A DNA stretch of 44,921 nucleotides, taken from the NCBI GenBank assembly GCA_017621415.1, contig JAGATD010000056.1, positions 1 to 44,921 on the forward strand, written 5' to 3'. The notes beneath the pieces are model-generated. The model saw nothing but the letters and a program-made list of their open reading frames with translations. It did not search any database and had not been told where the DNA came from. Of this stretch, positions 24,020 through 32,969 are shown one piece after another (the first letter of the stretch is position 1; each line of letters opens with the position of its first letter). A program made the translations under genes and the position numbers. Origin of the DNA: Clostridia bacterium (GTDB taxonomy: Bacteria; Bacillota; Clostridia; Oscillospirales; CAG-272).

Positions 24020-26056
24020 ATGTTAAAATACGAAATTAAAGAGTTCCTTTTGAATATAGGAGGAGCAGACGAGTGTACGGCTACAGTTCCTTTTACTCTC
24101 CATTCGGTAATGGCGGATATGGGTCTTGCGAAAGCCGAAGATACTCGCGAAAGATGCCCTGTGCGCAAAATGAGCGCCACAGCCCGTATTTTGATTGACG
24201 AGGAGCTCCACACCGCAAAGCACACATATATTCGTGTGTGCGGAGTGCATAGCCCCGCTGAGTTTTTTGTTAACGGAACATCGGTAGGAAAAACCTCCGG
24301 CGCGCGCGGAAGGATGCTTTTTGATGTAGGAGAGAGCATAAAAAAAGGTGAAAACACGCTGACAATCGAGTTCGCGGAGCCCGATTGGGATGTTGGTGTA
24401 TTTTCTGCCGTCACGCTTCTGCGCTTTAACAACTCCATAATAGATGACGTTCGCATAAGCGAGGCTCGCGAGGGCGATTTGGTATCGCTTTCGGTTGAAA
24501 TATCCTCTGTGGGAAGTTCTGAGAACAGCCGTGGGGTAGCAACTCTTATTTCCGGCTCGGGGCAAATATATTACGGCGGATTTGTAAATGGTATCGCAAC
24601 CATACACATAAGCGATCCGTTGTTCTGGAATCCTCAGGGATTTGGAGTTCAGAATATATATAAGCTAACAGTAAATCTTTACGGCGATGCAGAGGCGGAG
24701 GACACCCTCGAATTCAAGGTAGGACTTCGCAAAATAGCTGCGGGAGAGGACAATCTCTTTACTATAAATGAAAATATCTTTTTACCTATGGGAGCGGTAT
24801 ATGTTCCCGAGACAATATATACTCCCGAGGTATCAAGAAAGCGTACTGCGGCATTTGTTACATCAGCGGCTATGGCAGGCTTTAATTGCTTTGTGATTAG
24901 AGGCGGCAGACTGCCCGAGGGCGCATTCTTTGACCTTTGCGACGTTCACGGTATAGCGGTTATCTACGAGATGACAGAAATAACCGAAATATCTCTGTCG
25001 GATGTTGCCTCGGTTGCACATCATCCGTCGTTTGTCCATGTTGACGTTATCGGTGATGCCGAAAGCTCTCAGGCGGCTTCAAAAATCAAAGAAATGATTC
25101 CCGGCGTTGACTGTTCATTTGTTCCTGAGGCTCCTGAATATTTTGGCGAAAGCTCTGTTCCGAGAGACAAGGTTACATATTCGGTTATAGCTCCCGAGGA
25201 TAGAAACGTCTTTTCCTCAGAGATGGAAAAGCATAGCGGCGAAAAATGCATAGCTATGGCTCATTCTGCTGCCGAAAGATATCTATATGCTTATACCCCC
25301 TCTGACTTTGCCTATCTTACAAGGCTTACTCAGGCGGAAAATACAAAAAAGGAAATGTTAAAGCGTCGTATCTCTCTTGGCAAAGATGGAAGAGCTGTAT
25401 TTTCGGAAATCAGCGCACGGAGGCTTATTTCAAGCTCTTCTCTTGACACCGAGGCGGGCTGGAAGGCTCTTCAGTATTATGCAAAGAGCTTCTTTGCTCC
25501 CGTAACAATAACCGCAGAGGCAAACGGGGGCTCAGTGAGCTTCATTGCCATAAACAATAAGGCATATGCGGTGTTTGGTCTTCTTGAGTACAAAATCATA
25601 GATAATGATAACAAGGTAGTATATAAGTATTCGGAGGAAATAGATATAGCCGAGAATTCATCCCGCACGGTATTTACTCACGATTTGTCCGAGTATATAG
25701 CTTCACACGAGCATGAAAGGCTTATCGAGTACTCCTTTACCGAGGGTAATTCTACCTTAGCCAAGGGAACGTATCTTTTTGCCGCTCCCAAAAACTTTGT
25801 ATATAAAAATCCCGATATAAAGGCGGAAATTGCGGGCGCTGACCGCAGATTCAGCATAACGCTTACTTCTTCCTGCTATGCGGGCGGAGTGGAGATTGAC
25901 TTTGCGGATACCGATGCGGTATTTTCGGATAATTACTTTGATATAACCTCAGAGGTTCCTGTAAAAATCAACTTTACGGTGTCATCGCCTGTGGAAACAG
26001 CAAAGAGCCTAAAAAAGCAGCTCAAGATAAGAAGTCTTTACGATATAGGAAAATAA
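24020..26056 (+). CDS. GH2 beta-mannosidase-like protein, probably catalytically inactive
   Basis: A 678-residue cytoplasmic protein without signal peptide. It follows the domain order of GH2 beta-mannosidases: an N-terminal jelly roll (VPFTLHSVMADMG, AEFFVNGTSVG), an immunoglobulin-like sandwich with DPLFWNPQGFG, a shortened barrel region, then the family's DFAYLTRLTQAENTKKEM and GWKALQYYAKSFFAPV blocks and a C-terminal sandwich. Within the barrel the HPS motif is followed by IGDAE where active enzymes have GNNE, so the invariant Asn before the acid/base Glu is lost. No SE-G nucleophile motif is recognisable, and the protein is shorter than the usual 800-plus residues. It may be a sugar-binding pseudoenzyme. 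GGAG at 24010-24013 supports the start, 42 bases after map. Confidence 0.75.
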   Translation: MLKYEIKEFLLNIGGADECTATVPFTLHSVMADMGLAKAEDTRERCPVRKMSATARILIDEELHTAKHTYIRVCGVHSPAEFFVNGTSVGKTSGARGRMLFDVGESIKKGENTLTIEFAEPDWDVGVFSAVTLLRFNNSIIDDVRISEAREGDLVSLSVEISSVGSSENSRGVATLISGSGQIYYGGFVNGIATIHISDPLFWNPQGFGVQNIYKLTVNLYGDAEAEDTLEFKVGLRKIAAGEDNLFTINENIFLPMGAVYVPETIYTPEVSRKRTAAFVTSAAMAGFNCFVIRGGRLPEGAFFDLCDVHGIAVIYEMTEITEISLSDVASVAHHPSFVHVDVIGDAESSQAASKIKEMIPGVDCSFVPEAPEYFGESSVPRDKVTYSVIAPEDRNVFSSEMEKHSGEKCIAMAHSAAERYLYAYTPSDFAYLTRLTQAENTKKEMLKRRISLGKDGRAVFSEISARRLISSSSLDTEAGWKALQYYAKSFFAPVTITAEANGGSVSFIAINNKAYAVFGLLEYKIIDNDNKVVYKYSEEIDIAENSSRTVFTHDLSEYIASHEHERLIEYSFTEGNSTLAKGTYLFAAPKNFVYKNPDIKAEIAGADRRFSITLTSSCYAGGVEIDFADTDAVFSDNYFDITSEVPVKINFTVSSPVETAKSLKKQLKIRSLYDIGK

Positions 26057-26065
26057 AACAAAAAG

Positions 26066-26117
26066 AACCGACAAGGGTTTGACTCATCCGTTTTGGCGGA
26101 CAGTCTGCTTGTCGGTT
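26066..26117. terminator. Bidirectional terminator between convergent genes
   Basis: Outer stem AACCGACAAG (26066-26075) with CTTGTCGGTT (26108-26117) enclosing a second small hairpin (TCCG/CGGA). T-rich tails on both strands serve the GH2-like gene and dusB. Confidence 0.8.
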
Positions 26118-26121
26118 TTTA

Positions 26122-27099
26122 TTATGACTCGGCAAGAGCTTCCGCAAAGGCGCGCTCAACCTCGGCATATGTGGTTGATGTATTAATTTTTTGTCTCAGA
26201 GCGGCGGCTCCTCTGAAGCCCTTTAGGTAAAAGGAGATTTGCTTTCTTGCTTCGTTTACTGCAACTCCCTCGCCCTTGTCGGATATGGCGGTCTTAAGCT
26301 GATAAAGAGCGGTGCTCGCTCTTTCTGAAAGAGAAACAGCTATTCCATCTTTTCCTGTGAGCTTAGCGCATATTTCCGAGAATATAAATGGGTTCCCAAC
26401 AGCCCCTCGCCCTATGGCAATTCCGTCAGCTCCTGTGTCACGAAGCATAGAGAGCGCATCATCGCCGGATACAATATCGCCGTTGGCAATTAGAGGTATA
26501 TGCAAACAATTCTTAACATTTTTAATGATTTCTCGGTCGGATTTTCCTCCGTACATCTGTACTCTTGTTCTGCCGTGGAGACAAACCATGCTCGCTCCCC
26601 CTGCTTCTGCGGCAAGAGCGCATTCAACTGCGTTTATGCTGGATGAGTCAATTCCCGACCTTAATTTTACGGTTACAGGGATAGAAACGGCGCTTTTTAC
26701 CGATGAGACAATTTTTTCTATAAGCTCGGGTGAGCGCATAAGAGCCGAGCCCTCTCCGTTTGAGAATATCTTGTGCACAGGGCAGCCCATATTTATATCA
26801 ATTGCAACAGGCGAGGCACCGACCTCGGGATTTTCGAGCCTTGATGCAGCCTCTGCCATAACCTCGGGCTCTGAGCCGAAAATTTGTATTGCGACAGGTC
26901 CCTCGTCGGGGAGAATTTTAGCAAGAGAAAAGGTTTTTTTGTCATTAAAGACCACCGCCTTTGCACTTACCATTTCGGTAACCGAGTATTCGCAGCCGTA
27001 TTCGTGGCAAACAAGGCGCATAGCCCTGTCAGTATATCCTGCCATAGGCGCCAGCATTATTCCGAGAGGCATTTGAATTTTTCCAATATTAATACTCAT
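26122..27099 (-). CDS. dusB: tRNA-dihydrouridine synthase DusB
   Basis: A 325-residue FMN enzyme that reduces uridines to dihydrouridine in tRNA D-loops. Signatures: LAPMAGYTD near the N-terminus, DINMGCPV with the catalytic Cys, KLRSG, HGRTRVQMYGGKSD, NGDIVS and GIAIGRGAVGNPFIF in the flavin-binding barrel. The C-terminal helical tRNA-binding part is complete. The start ATG at 27099 has GAAAGGAG upstream. Its leader carries a hairpin that is nearly identical to one in front of metH (see 27128-27161). Confidence 0.95.
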   Translation of the reverse strand: MSINIGKIQMPLGIMLAPMAGYTDRAMRLVCHEYGCEYSVTEMVSAKAVVFNDKKTFSLAKILPDEGPVAIQIFGSEPEVMAEAASRLENPEVGASPVAIDINMGCPVHKIFSNGEGSALMRSPELIEKIVSSVKSAVSIPVTVKLRSGIDSSSINAVECALAAEAGGASMVCLHGRTRVQMYGGKSDREIIKNVKNCLHIPLIANGDIVSGDDALSMLRDTGADGIAIGRGAVGNPFIFSEICAKLTGKDGIAVSLSERASTALYQLKTAISDKGEGVAVNEARKQISFYLKGFRGAAALRQKINTSTTYAEVERAFAEALAES

Positions 27100-27127
27100 A
27101 AAGGCGCTCCTTTCTCCAAAAGTTATC

Positions 27128-27161
27128 GCCGTAAGACTTATTAGTTCAATTTCCTTACGGC
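27128..27161 (-). promoter_or_regulatory. Conserved leader hairpin upstream of dusB
   Basis: Read on the minus strand, GCCGTAAG and CTTACGGC form a perfect eight-base stem around an 18-base loop. The whole 34 bases match the plus-strand element at 32924-32957 in front of metH at 30 positions, in the same orientation relative to the gene. A TATAAT-like -10 (27168-27173, minus) places the transcript start at or beside the first base of the stem. A -35 box is weak. Confidence 0.55.
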
Positions 27162-27322
27162 TAGAATATTATAAGGATTTTTACCGAAGTATTACACGAA
27201 ATCTGCATCTTTCAAACGGGTTCGTATTGTTCTCTCTTGACTAGAGATAATTACATAGCCTATTTTACCACAAATTTTTCTCTTCTGCAAGAGAAAACAT
27301 ATATATATACATAATATTTCTA
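27162..27322. other. AT-rich divergent intergenic region, no gene
   Basis: Between the dusB leader and the addA promoter there is no open frame with a ribosome site. An A/T-rich run with ATATATATAC lies at about 27300-27310. Apart from the flanking promoters I see no further structure. Confidence 0.5.
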
Positions 27323-27351
27323 TTGAAAAGCCTGTCCTTTTGTGTTAAAAT
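27323..27351 (+). promoter_or_regulatory. Promoter for addA
   Basis: TTGAAA (27323-27328), 17-base spacer, extended TGT and TAAAAT (27346-27351). The addA ATG (27382) follows with GGAGG about eight bases before it. Confidence 0.7.
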
Positions 27352-27381
27352 ATTTATAAAACGAAAGAAGGAGGCGTAAAT

Positions 27382-30300
27382 ATGAGCGAAAGAAAATGGA
27401 CCGAAAAGCAGCTGCAGGCAATAGAGACAAGAGACAGAACCCTGCTCGTTTCGGCTGCGGCAGGCTCGGGAAAGACCGCAACGCTGACCGAGCGCATAAT
27501 ACGCTCACTTATGGATGAAGAAAATCCGGTGTCGGTTGACAGCCTCCTTGTTGTAACCTTTACCAACGCGGCGGCCTCTGAGCTGCGTGTTAAAATACAA
27601 AAGGCGCTGGAGGATGCGGTGAGAGCAAATCCCGAAAACCGTACATTAGAGCGCCAGCTCTTTATGCTTCCGCAGGCAAAAATTCGAACAATAGACTCTT
27701 TTTGCGGAGATATTCTCCGCTCGGGGGCCGACAGGGTAGGCGTACCGTTTAATTATCGAATTGCCGATGCTGCCGAGTGCGAGCTTATCTCCTCATCTAT
27801 CCTTGGTGGACTTATTGAGACAGTGTATTCCGGCTTGCTGCCGGAAATTGCAACCCCCGAGGAGCTTGAGTCTCTTTCTGACTGTCTTACCGACTCAAAG
27901 CGCACAGAGGAGCTTGTTGACATATTCAGACTCGTGTACGAAAAGTGCGAAAGCTCTGTTAGAGGTGTTGATTTGGTCGGTGACCTTTGTGAGATTTATA
28001 AAACCGATTTGTACTCCAAGGCATCTGAGATGCCACACCTCTCTTATATTCTTAGCAGGCTTGACGAGCTTTTAAGCCATTATCTGGCTCTTGCAGAAAG
28101 CCTTTGCGAGAGATTTGCCTACGGTGATGACGACAGCAAAAAATATTATGCCTTGGCTCTTCGGGATATAGATGTCCTTTCGGTTCTTCGTTCCAAAAAG
28201 GATTACACAGAGCTAAGGGCTGCAATATCCGATTTTAAGCTTGACCGCCGTCAGCCCATAAAGGGAGAAAAAACTCCTAATATGGAGCTTTACGACGCCA
28301 TGCGCGAAAGCTTAAAGGAGGATATTAAAAAAATACGCTCTCTCTTCAACTATACGGTAGAGGAGTGGTACACCCTATACGATGGGCTTTACGATAAGAT
28401 TTCGGTGCTTTACAGATTTCTTCAGGAGTTTGACTCGGCATTCGTATCCGAAAAGCTCCGCCGAGGCTTGCTTTCTTATGCGGATGTTGAGCGATTTGCT
28501 TACAAATGCTTAGTTGCGGATGACGGCACACTTACCGATATTTCCGAAAATTTAAAAAACAGCTTCAGCGCTATATATATCGATGAGTATCAGGATGTAA
28601 ATGCTCTTCAAAACAGCATTTTCGAGGCTATATCCCGCCCCGACAACAGGTTTATGGTAGGAGATATAAAGCAGAGCATTTATGGCTTCCGCTCAGCCTG
28701 CCCCGAAATTTTTGCAGAGATGAAAAACAGCTTTGCCCCTATTGACAAAGCGGAGAATGAAGCGCCCGCGTCTGTTTTTATGTCAAACAATTTCAGATGT
28801 GACAGAGGAATTGTTGATTTTGTAAATTCGGTGTTTGATAAAATGTTCGGTCTTCTCGGTGGGTCTATCGGCTATCTTGAAGAGGACAGGCTGGTATACT
28901 CAAAGGTTTCGGATTCTGTGCCCGAGTACCGCACCCCCGAAATATGTATGATGGAAAAGCAGGTGTCGGGTGACTCTCATCACACCGATGATGATGATGA
29001 AGAGAACAGCTCGGCGCCAACGGTTGTGGCAAAAAAGATAAAAGAGCTCTTAAATTCAGGAAGACTGAATAACGGAAACACTCCGTCACCCTCAGATATA
29101 GCGATTATATTGAGAAACGCAAAGGGGAAGGACCGCCTTTATGCCGAGGCTCTTGAAAAAGAGGGAATACCTGTTAAAATATCCGGTGCAAAAAGCTTTT
29201 TCCTTTCTGCGGAAATTCTTCTTGTACTATGCCTTTTAAATTCAATAGACAACCCGGGCAGAGATGTTTATCTTGCGGGACTTATGTGTTCTCCTCTTTA
29301 TTCCTTTACACCCGATGAGATGTATCTTATCCGTCGCGGCGAGGGCAAAGAGGGAAGCCTGTATGATGCGCTGATAAGGTATAACAAAGCCCACCCCGAG
29401 TTCCAAAAGGGCTTGGATTTTGTTAAGTCTCTTAACAGATACCGCACTCTCTCCGAGGGAGTGAGATGTGATGAGCTGCTTTTCAGGCTCTATCACGAGA
29501 CGGGGCTTTTGGCTCTTGCGTCAAACAGCGGCGGCAAAGAAAATCTTATGCTTCTTTATGACTATGCCCGTGAGTTTGAGGCAGGGGAATTCTTAGGGCT
29601 TTATAACTTTATACACTTTATAAACAGTCTTATAGACAAGCGCACAACCTTTGATGAACCCCGCGAAAAGGCCGATGGAGAAGCGGTAAAAATAGTGACC
29701 TGCCACGCATCGAAGGGACTTGAATACCCGATAGTATTTCTCGTGAATACAGGCGATAAATTGACTAACAAGGATTCAAAGAACCGCCTGGCTTACAGCT
29801 CGGACATGGGAATAGCGGTAAGGCTTCGCACACCCTCGGGGCTTTCGGCAGTCAATAACCCTGTTTTTGATGTTATAAACCATTACAACTTCCGCCGTAG
29901 CTTTGAAGAGGAGCTTAGGGTGCTTTATGTTGCTATGACAAGAGCAAGGGAGCAGCTTTATATTGTCGGTGTTTCGCCTCTTGCGGACAGAGAAAAATAT
30001 CTCTCAAGGGTAGAATATCTAAAAAACACACTTTCTCCATACAGCGCAAGAAGTCTTTCGTCATATCTTGAAATAATTCTTACCGCCTCGGGCGTAAAAG
30101 CACTTTCGGAAGAGGAATTCATTGCGGATAACGTGATTAGCTATATTTCCGAAAGCAAGGATGCAGTATCTCCTGCAACCGTTACCGACGCGCCCTGTGA
30201 CGAGGGGCTTATGGACAAGCTTTATGAGAGATTTACCTACCGCTACCCGAGAGAGGCGCTTTGCCGCCTGCCTGAAAAGATGTCGGTTTCAAAAACCTAC

Positions 30301-30984
30301 CCGCAGGTGCTCGATATAGCCGATGAGGGTGTTGTTTTGCCGATAGACGAAAAGCGCGACAGCGGAAGAATAAAGCTTCCAACCTTTATGAGCGGCTCAA
30401 AAGCCGATGAGAGCGCAAAGAGGGGTATTGCAACCCACTATGTTCTCCAGTTCTGCGACCTCAATCGCTTTGCGGAAGGAGGAGCTGAGGCGGAGCTTGA
30501 AAGGCTTGTAAAAGAGGGCTTTATATCAGCAGCCGACGGCAAAAGAGTGCGAATTTCTGAGCTTGAGGGCTTCAGAAAGTCAAAGCTGTTTTCGGATATG
30601 CTGGAAGCAAAATCGCTTTATAGAGAGCTTAGATTTAACGTAAGGCTGCCATCCGCATATTTTACCGCCGATGAAGAAAAGAGAAAAATCTATAAGGACA
30701 GAGGAATCCTTGTTCAGGGAGTTATAGACTGTATAATTGAAAGAGATGACGGAACAATAGCCCTCTATGACTATAAAACCGACCGCCTTTCACCCGATGA
30801 GCTTTCTGACAGAGAAAAGGGCAGAAAAACTCTTGCCGACAGGCACAGAACTCAGCTTAGCTATTATGCCTTGGCAGCGGAGCGGATTTTCGGCCGTGTG
30901 CCATCGGAGATTGGAATATATTCTCTTCACCTTGGTGAGGTTATATTGGTTGAGCCTGACAAAATATTACAGACTTCCCCTTGA
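27382..30984 (+). CDS. addA: ATP-dependent helicase/nuclease AddA
   Basis: A 1200-residue subunit of the AddAB helicase-nuclease that processes double-strand breaks for recombination. Superfamily 1 helicase motifs: Walker A SAAAGSGKT (residues 24-32), TFTNAAASELR (motif Ia), IDEYQDVN (about 398-405), GDIKQSIYGFRSA, VKIVTCHASKGLEYPIV and LYVAMTRAREQLYI. The C-terminal RecB-type nuclease domain is intact: GIATHYVLQF supplies His, GVIDCI the Asp, and LYDYKTDR the Asp/Lys pair. Its partner gene addB, commonly adjacent, is not present on either side here and must lie elsewhere if the complex is functional. Own promoter; no clear terminator after it. Confidence 0.96.
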   Translation: MSERKWTEKQLQAIETRDRTLLVSAAAGSGKTATLTERIIRSLMDEENPVSVDSLLVVTFTNAAASELRVKIQKALEDAVRANPENRTLERQLFMLPQAKIRTIDSFCGDILRSGADRVGVPFNYRIADAAECELISSSILGGLIETVYSGLLPEIATPEELESLSDCLTDSKRTEELVDIFRLVYEKCESSVRGVDLVGDLCEIYKTDLYSKASEMPHLSYILSRLDELLSHYLALAESLCERFAYGDDDSKKYYALALRDIDVLSVLRSKKDYTELRAAISDFKLDRRQPIKGEKTPNMELYDAMRESLKEDIKKIRSLFNYTVEEWYTLYDGLYDKISVLYRFLQEFDSAFVSEKLRRGLLSYADVERFAYKCLVADDGTLTDISENLKNSFSAIYIDEYQDVNALQNSIFEAISRPDNRFMVGDIKQSIYGFRSACPEIFAEMKNSFAPIDKAENEAPASVFMSNNFRCDRGIVDFVNSVFDKMFGLLGGSIGYLEEDRLVYSKVSDSVPEYRTPEICMMEKQVSGDSHHTDDDDEENSSAPTVVAKKIKELLNSGRLNNGNTPSPSDIAIILRNAKGKDRLYAEALEKEGIPVKISGAKSFFLSAEILLVLCLLNSIDNPGRDVYLAGLMCSPLYSFTPDEMYLIRRGEGKEGSLYDALIRYNKAHPEFQKGLDFVKSLNRYRTLSEGVRCDELLFRLYHETGLLALASNSGGKENLMLLYDYAREFEAGEFLGLYNFIHFINSLIDKRTTFDEPREKADGEAVKIVTCHASKGLEYPIVFLVNTGDKLTNKDSKNRLAYSSDMGIAVRLRTPSGLSAVNNPVFDVINHYNFRRSFEEELRVLYVAMTRAREQLYIVGVSPLADREKYLSRVEYLKNTLSPYSARSLSSYLEIILTASGVKALSEEEFIADNVISYISESKDAVSPATVTDAPCDEGLMDKLYERFTYRYPREALCRLPEKMSVSKTYPQVLDIADEGVVLPIDEKRDSGRIKLPTFMSGSKADESAKRGIATHYVLQFCDLNRFAEGGAEAELERLVKEGFISAADGKRVRISELEGFRKSKLFSDMLEAKSLYRELRFNVRLPSAYFTADEEKRKIYKDRGILVQGVIDCIIERDDGTIALYDYKTDRLSPDELSDREKGRKTLADRHRTQLSYYALAAERIFGRVPSEIGIYSLHLGEVILVEPDKILQTSP

Positions 30985-31009
30985 AAAAGCTTTTGCCAAA
31001 GTGTAAAAT
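30981..31009 (+). promoter_or_regulatory. Promoter overlapping the addA stop codon
   Basis: TTGAAA (30981-30986, containing the addA TGA), 17-base spacer, TAAAAT (31004-31009). It should drive the small membrane protein at 31048 and probably the metF-metH genes behind it. Confidence 0.6.
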
Positions 31010-31047
31010 AATATTAACAAAAATACCCCGTATTAAAGGAGTAAGCA

Positions 31048-31470
31048 ATGAACAACAGTAAAATTAACCAAGCATTTCTCAGCGAATATCTTGAGCTTGA
31101 TAAGCTTTGCGCTGAAAGATTTGACACAAAGTCGGGAATAACCGAATATATCAGAAAGCTCACAGACGTAAGATTTGCCTCAGGTAGAGAAAATGCCTTG
31201 CACAGACTTACAAAATACAGAAGTATAAGAAACCGTATTGCCCATGAGCCCGGTGCTATTAAAAATATAGACACGGTTGCCAAGGGTGATATATCCTGGC
31301 TTAAAGCATTTACAAAGGATGTAAAGCGCGGCAAGGATCCGCTCTCTGTCTATCTTAAGGCGGCATCAAAGCGTGCGGGCAGAGGAGCGCTTAAGAGAAC
31401 GCTTATTCTTGCGGGTATCCTAGCCGCAGCTCTTGCGGTTATTGTTATCGCAGCATTTATTTTATTCTGA
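31048..31470 (+). CDS. Small HEPN-like protein with C-terminal membrane anchor
   Basis: A 140-residue protein I cannot assign to a named family. Residues 1-100 are helical and hydrophilic and contain RNRIAH (residues 61-66), matching the Rx4-6H motif, with polar residue after Arg, that marks catalytic HEPN ribonuclease domains. Residues about 118-140 form one strongly hydrophobic segment (LILAGILAAALAVIVIAAF), preceded by a basic stretch (KRAGRGALKRT), so the soluble part should face the cytoplasm. AAGGAG precedes the ATG. It sits 15 bases before metF, probably in the same transcript. HEPN assignment rests on one motif and helical character and remains tentative. Confidence 0.6.
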   Translation: MNNSKINQAFLSEYLELDKLCAERFDTKSGITEYIRKLTDVRFASGRENALHRLTKYRSIRNRIAHEPGAIKNIDTVAKGDISWLKAFTKDVKRGKDPLSVYLKAASKRAGRGALKRTLILAGILAAALAVIVIAAFILF

Positions 31471-31485
31471 CAGACGGAGAAGCCT

Positions 31486-32363
31486 ATGAAAATTTCAAAT
31501 CTTCTTAAGGATCCGAGATTATCCCTGTCCTTTGAGGTCTTTCCGCCCAAAACCGAAACGGGCTATGAGAGTGTCAAAGAGGCAACCGAGAAAATAGCCG
31601 GTCTTAAGCCCTCGTTTATGAGTGTTACCTATGGCGCGGGGGGCGGAACAAGCAAATATACTTTGGATATTGCAAAAAATATAAAGGAGCGCTACGGTGT
31701 GCCGAGTATTGCCCACCTTACCTGCGTTTCTTCAACCAAGGCGACGGTCGGAGAGAGAATAGAGGATATAAGAAGCGCGGGAATACAAAATGTTATGGCG
31801 CTCAGAGGAGATATCCCCCCGAAAAGGAAAACGAGGACAGAAGCCTTTGGGATTACCGCCACGCGGTAGAGCTGGTAAGAGAGCTTAAGGCATCAAAAGC
31901 CGATTTTTGCATTGGTGGAGCATGTTATCCCGAGATACATCCCGAGAGCCGGGACAGAAGAGAGGACATAAAATTTCTTAAGGAAAAGGTTGACGCAGGA
32001 TGCGACTTTCTTACAACCCAGATGTTCTTTGACAACAACATTTTGTACAGCTTTCTTTACAAAATTCGCGAATTTGGCATAACCGTACCTGTGATACCCG
32101 GTATAATGCCAATAACCAGCGGCAGGCAGGTTGAAAGAGCAATAAAGCTTTCGGGCTCATTTATGCCTGAGAGATTTAAAAATCTTGTGGACAAGTTCGG
32201 CTCTGATGACAAGGCTATGATGCAGGCGGGCGTAGCTTATGCCACAGACCAGATAATAGACCTTTATGCCAATGGAATAAGCCATGTACATATTTATTCG
32301 ATGAACAAGCCCGAGATTGCCGAAAGAATAATGGCAAATCTTTCGGATATTTTAGGAAAATGA
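31486..32363 (+). pseudogene. metF: metF, methylenetetrahydrofolate reductase, frameshifted
   Basis: The gene encodes a complete FAD-dependent 5,10-methylene-THF reductase in two frames. Frame one gives LSFEVFPPKTETG, SVTYGAGGG and IAHLTCV up to ALRGDIPP. It then shifts at a run of six C (31815-31820) and stops at 31869. From GAA at 31821 the second frame stays open to 32363, continuing with EKENEDRSLWDYRHAVELV, FCIGGACYPEIHPES, FLTTQMFFDNN, PVIPGIMPI and HIYSMN. A seventh C would restore a 292-residue protein. All active-site blocks are otherwise intact, so this is either a recent one-base deletion, a sequencing error in the homopolymer, or a slippery switch. The product would supply 5-methyl-THF to MetH. 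Overlaps the next gene (ATGA). Confidence 0.85.
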
Positions 32364-32923
32364 CAGTTCGGATAACAAGAAATTTAGCATTGCCTCCCGT
32401 ATCAAAAGGGGAGGTTTTGCGTTATGCCGCCTCCCCCTGTACAGATGATACGGCTTTGCCAAAGTGCCCTGACGTAGCCTCTGCGGTGTGCTATACCACA
32501 CTGTCGGTTAGTGTCAGTGACGGTGTATGCGATTTTGGTTTCTTTAAGATAAGGTCACAAAATCTTGCGAAAAATCTTGCAGGCTGTAAAAAAGCGGTGG
32601 TTTTTGCCGCAACTGTGGGAATAGATTTTGACAGAGAAATAGCAAAATACACACGTCTCTCACCCTCGCGCGCCCTGCTTGTTTCTGCTATGGGAACAGA
32701 GCGGGTTGAGGCGCTTTGCGACATGTTTGTAAAGGAATTTGAAGAGAATAACTCGGTTAAGCTTAGGCCCCGATTCAGCCCGGGCTACGGTGACCTGCCG
32801 CTTGAAGCTCAAAGGGATATTTTTTCGCTTCTTGACCCTGCGAAAAATGTCGGAATAACCCTTGGAGCATCTCTTTTAATGACTCCCACAAAGTCGGTGA
32901 CGGCATTTGCGGGGATAGAGTAA
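32360..32923 (+). CDS. Free-standing methionine synthase activation-domain protein
   Basis: A 187-residue protein matching the C-terminal reactivation domain of cobalamin-dependent methionine synthase, here as a separate gene. The SAM-binding signature is clear: RPRFSPGYGDLPLEAQRDIF (about residues 136-155) followed by GITLGASLLMTPTKSVTAFAGI. In E. coli MetH this domain binds SAM and remethylates oxidised cob(II)alamin; the MetH encoded 46 bases downstream lacks it, so the two should act together. The start overlaps the metF stop. The stop codon is immediately followed by the hairpin at 32924. Confidence 0.88.
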   Translation: MTVRITRNLALPPVSKGEVLRYAASPCTDDTALPKCPDVASAVCYTTLSVSVSDGVCDFGFFKIRSQNLAKNLAGCKKAVVFAATVGIDFDREIAKYTRLSPSRALLVSAMGTERVEALCDMFVKEFEENNSVKLRPRFSPGYGDLPLEAQRDIFSLLDPAKNVGITLGASLLMTPTKSVTAFAGIE

Positions 32924-32957
32924 GCCGTAAGGGAATCGAACTAACAAGTCTTATGGC
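32924..32957 (+). promoter_or_regulatory. Conserved leader hairpin upstream of metH
   Basis: GCCGTAAG (32924-32931) pairs with CTTATGGC (32950-32957) around an 18-base loop. It is 30/34 identical to the element before dusB. One of the four differences changes a G-C pair in the stem to G-U, so pairing is kept. The metH ribosome site (TAGGAG from 32958) begins directly after the stem, so folding could affect translation. Confidence 0.55.
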
Positions 32958-32969
32958 TAGGAGAATATT

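Noticed and set aside
30985..31047. SAM, T-box or cobalamin riboswitch ahead of the methionine genes
   Set aside because: The leader between the promoter and the first gene is under 50 bases and shows none of the conserved cores.
32924..32957. tRNA fragment or tRNA gene in the metH/dusB hairpins (the minus strand has TTCGATTCC)
   Set aside because: No D-arm or anticodon arm, and the bases flanking the T-loop-like motif do not pair as a T-stem.
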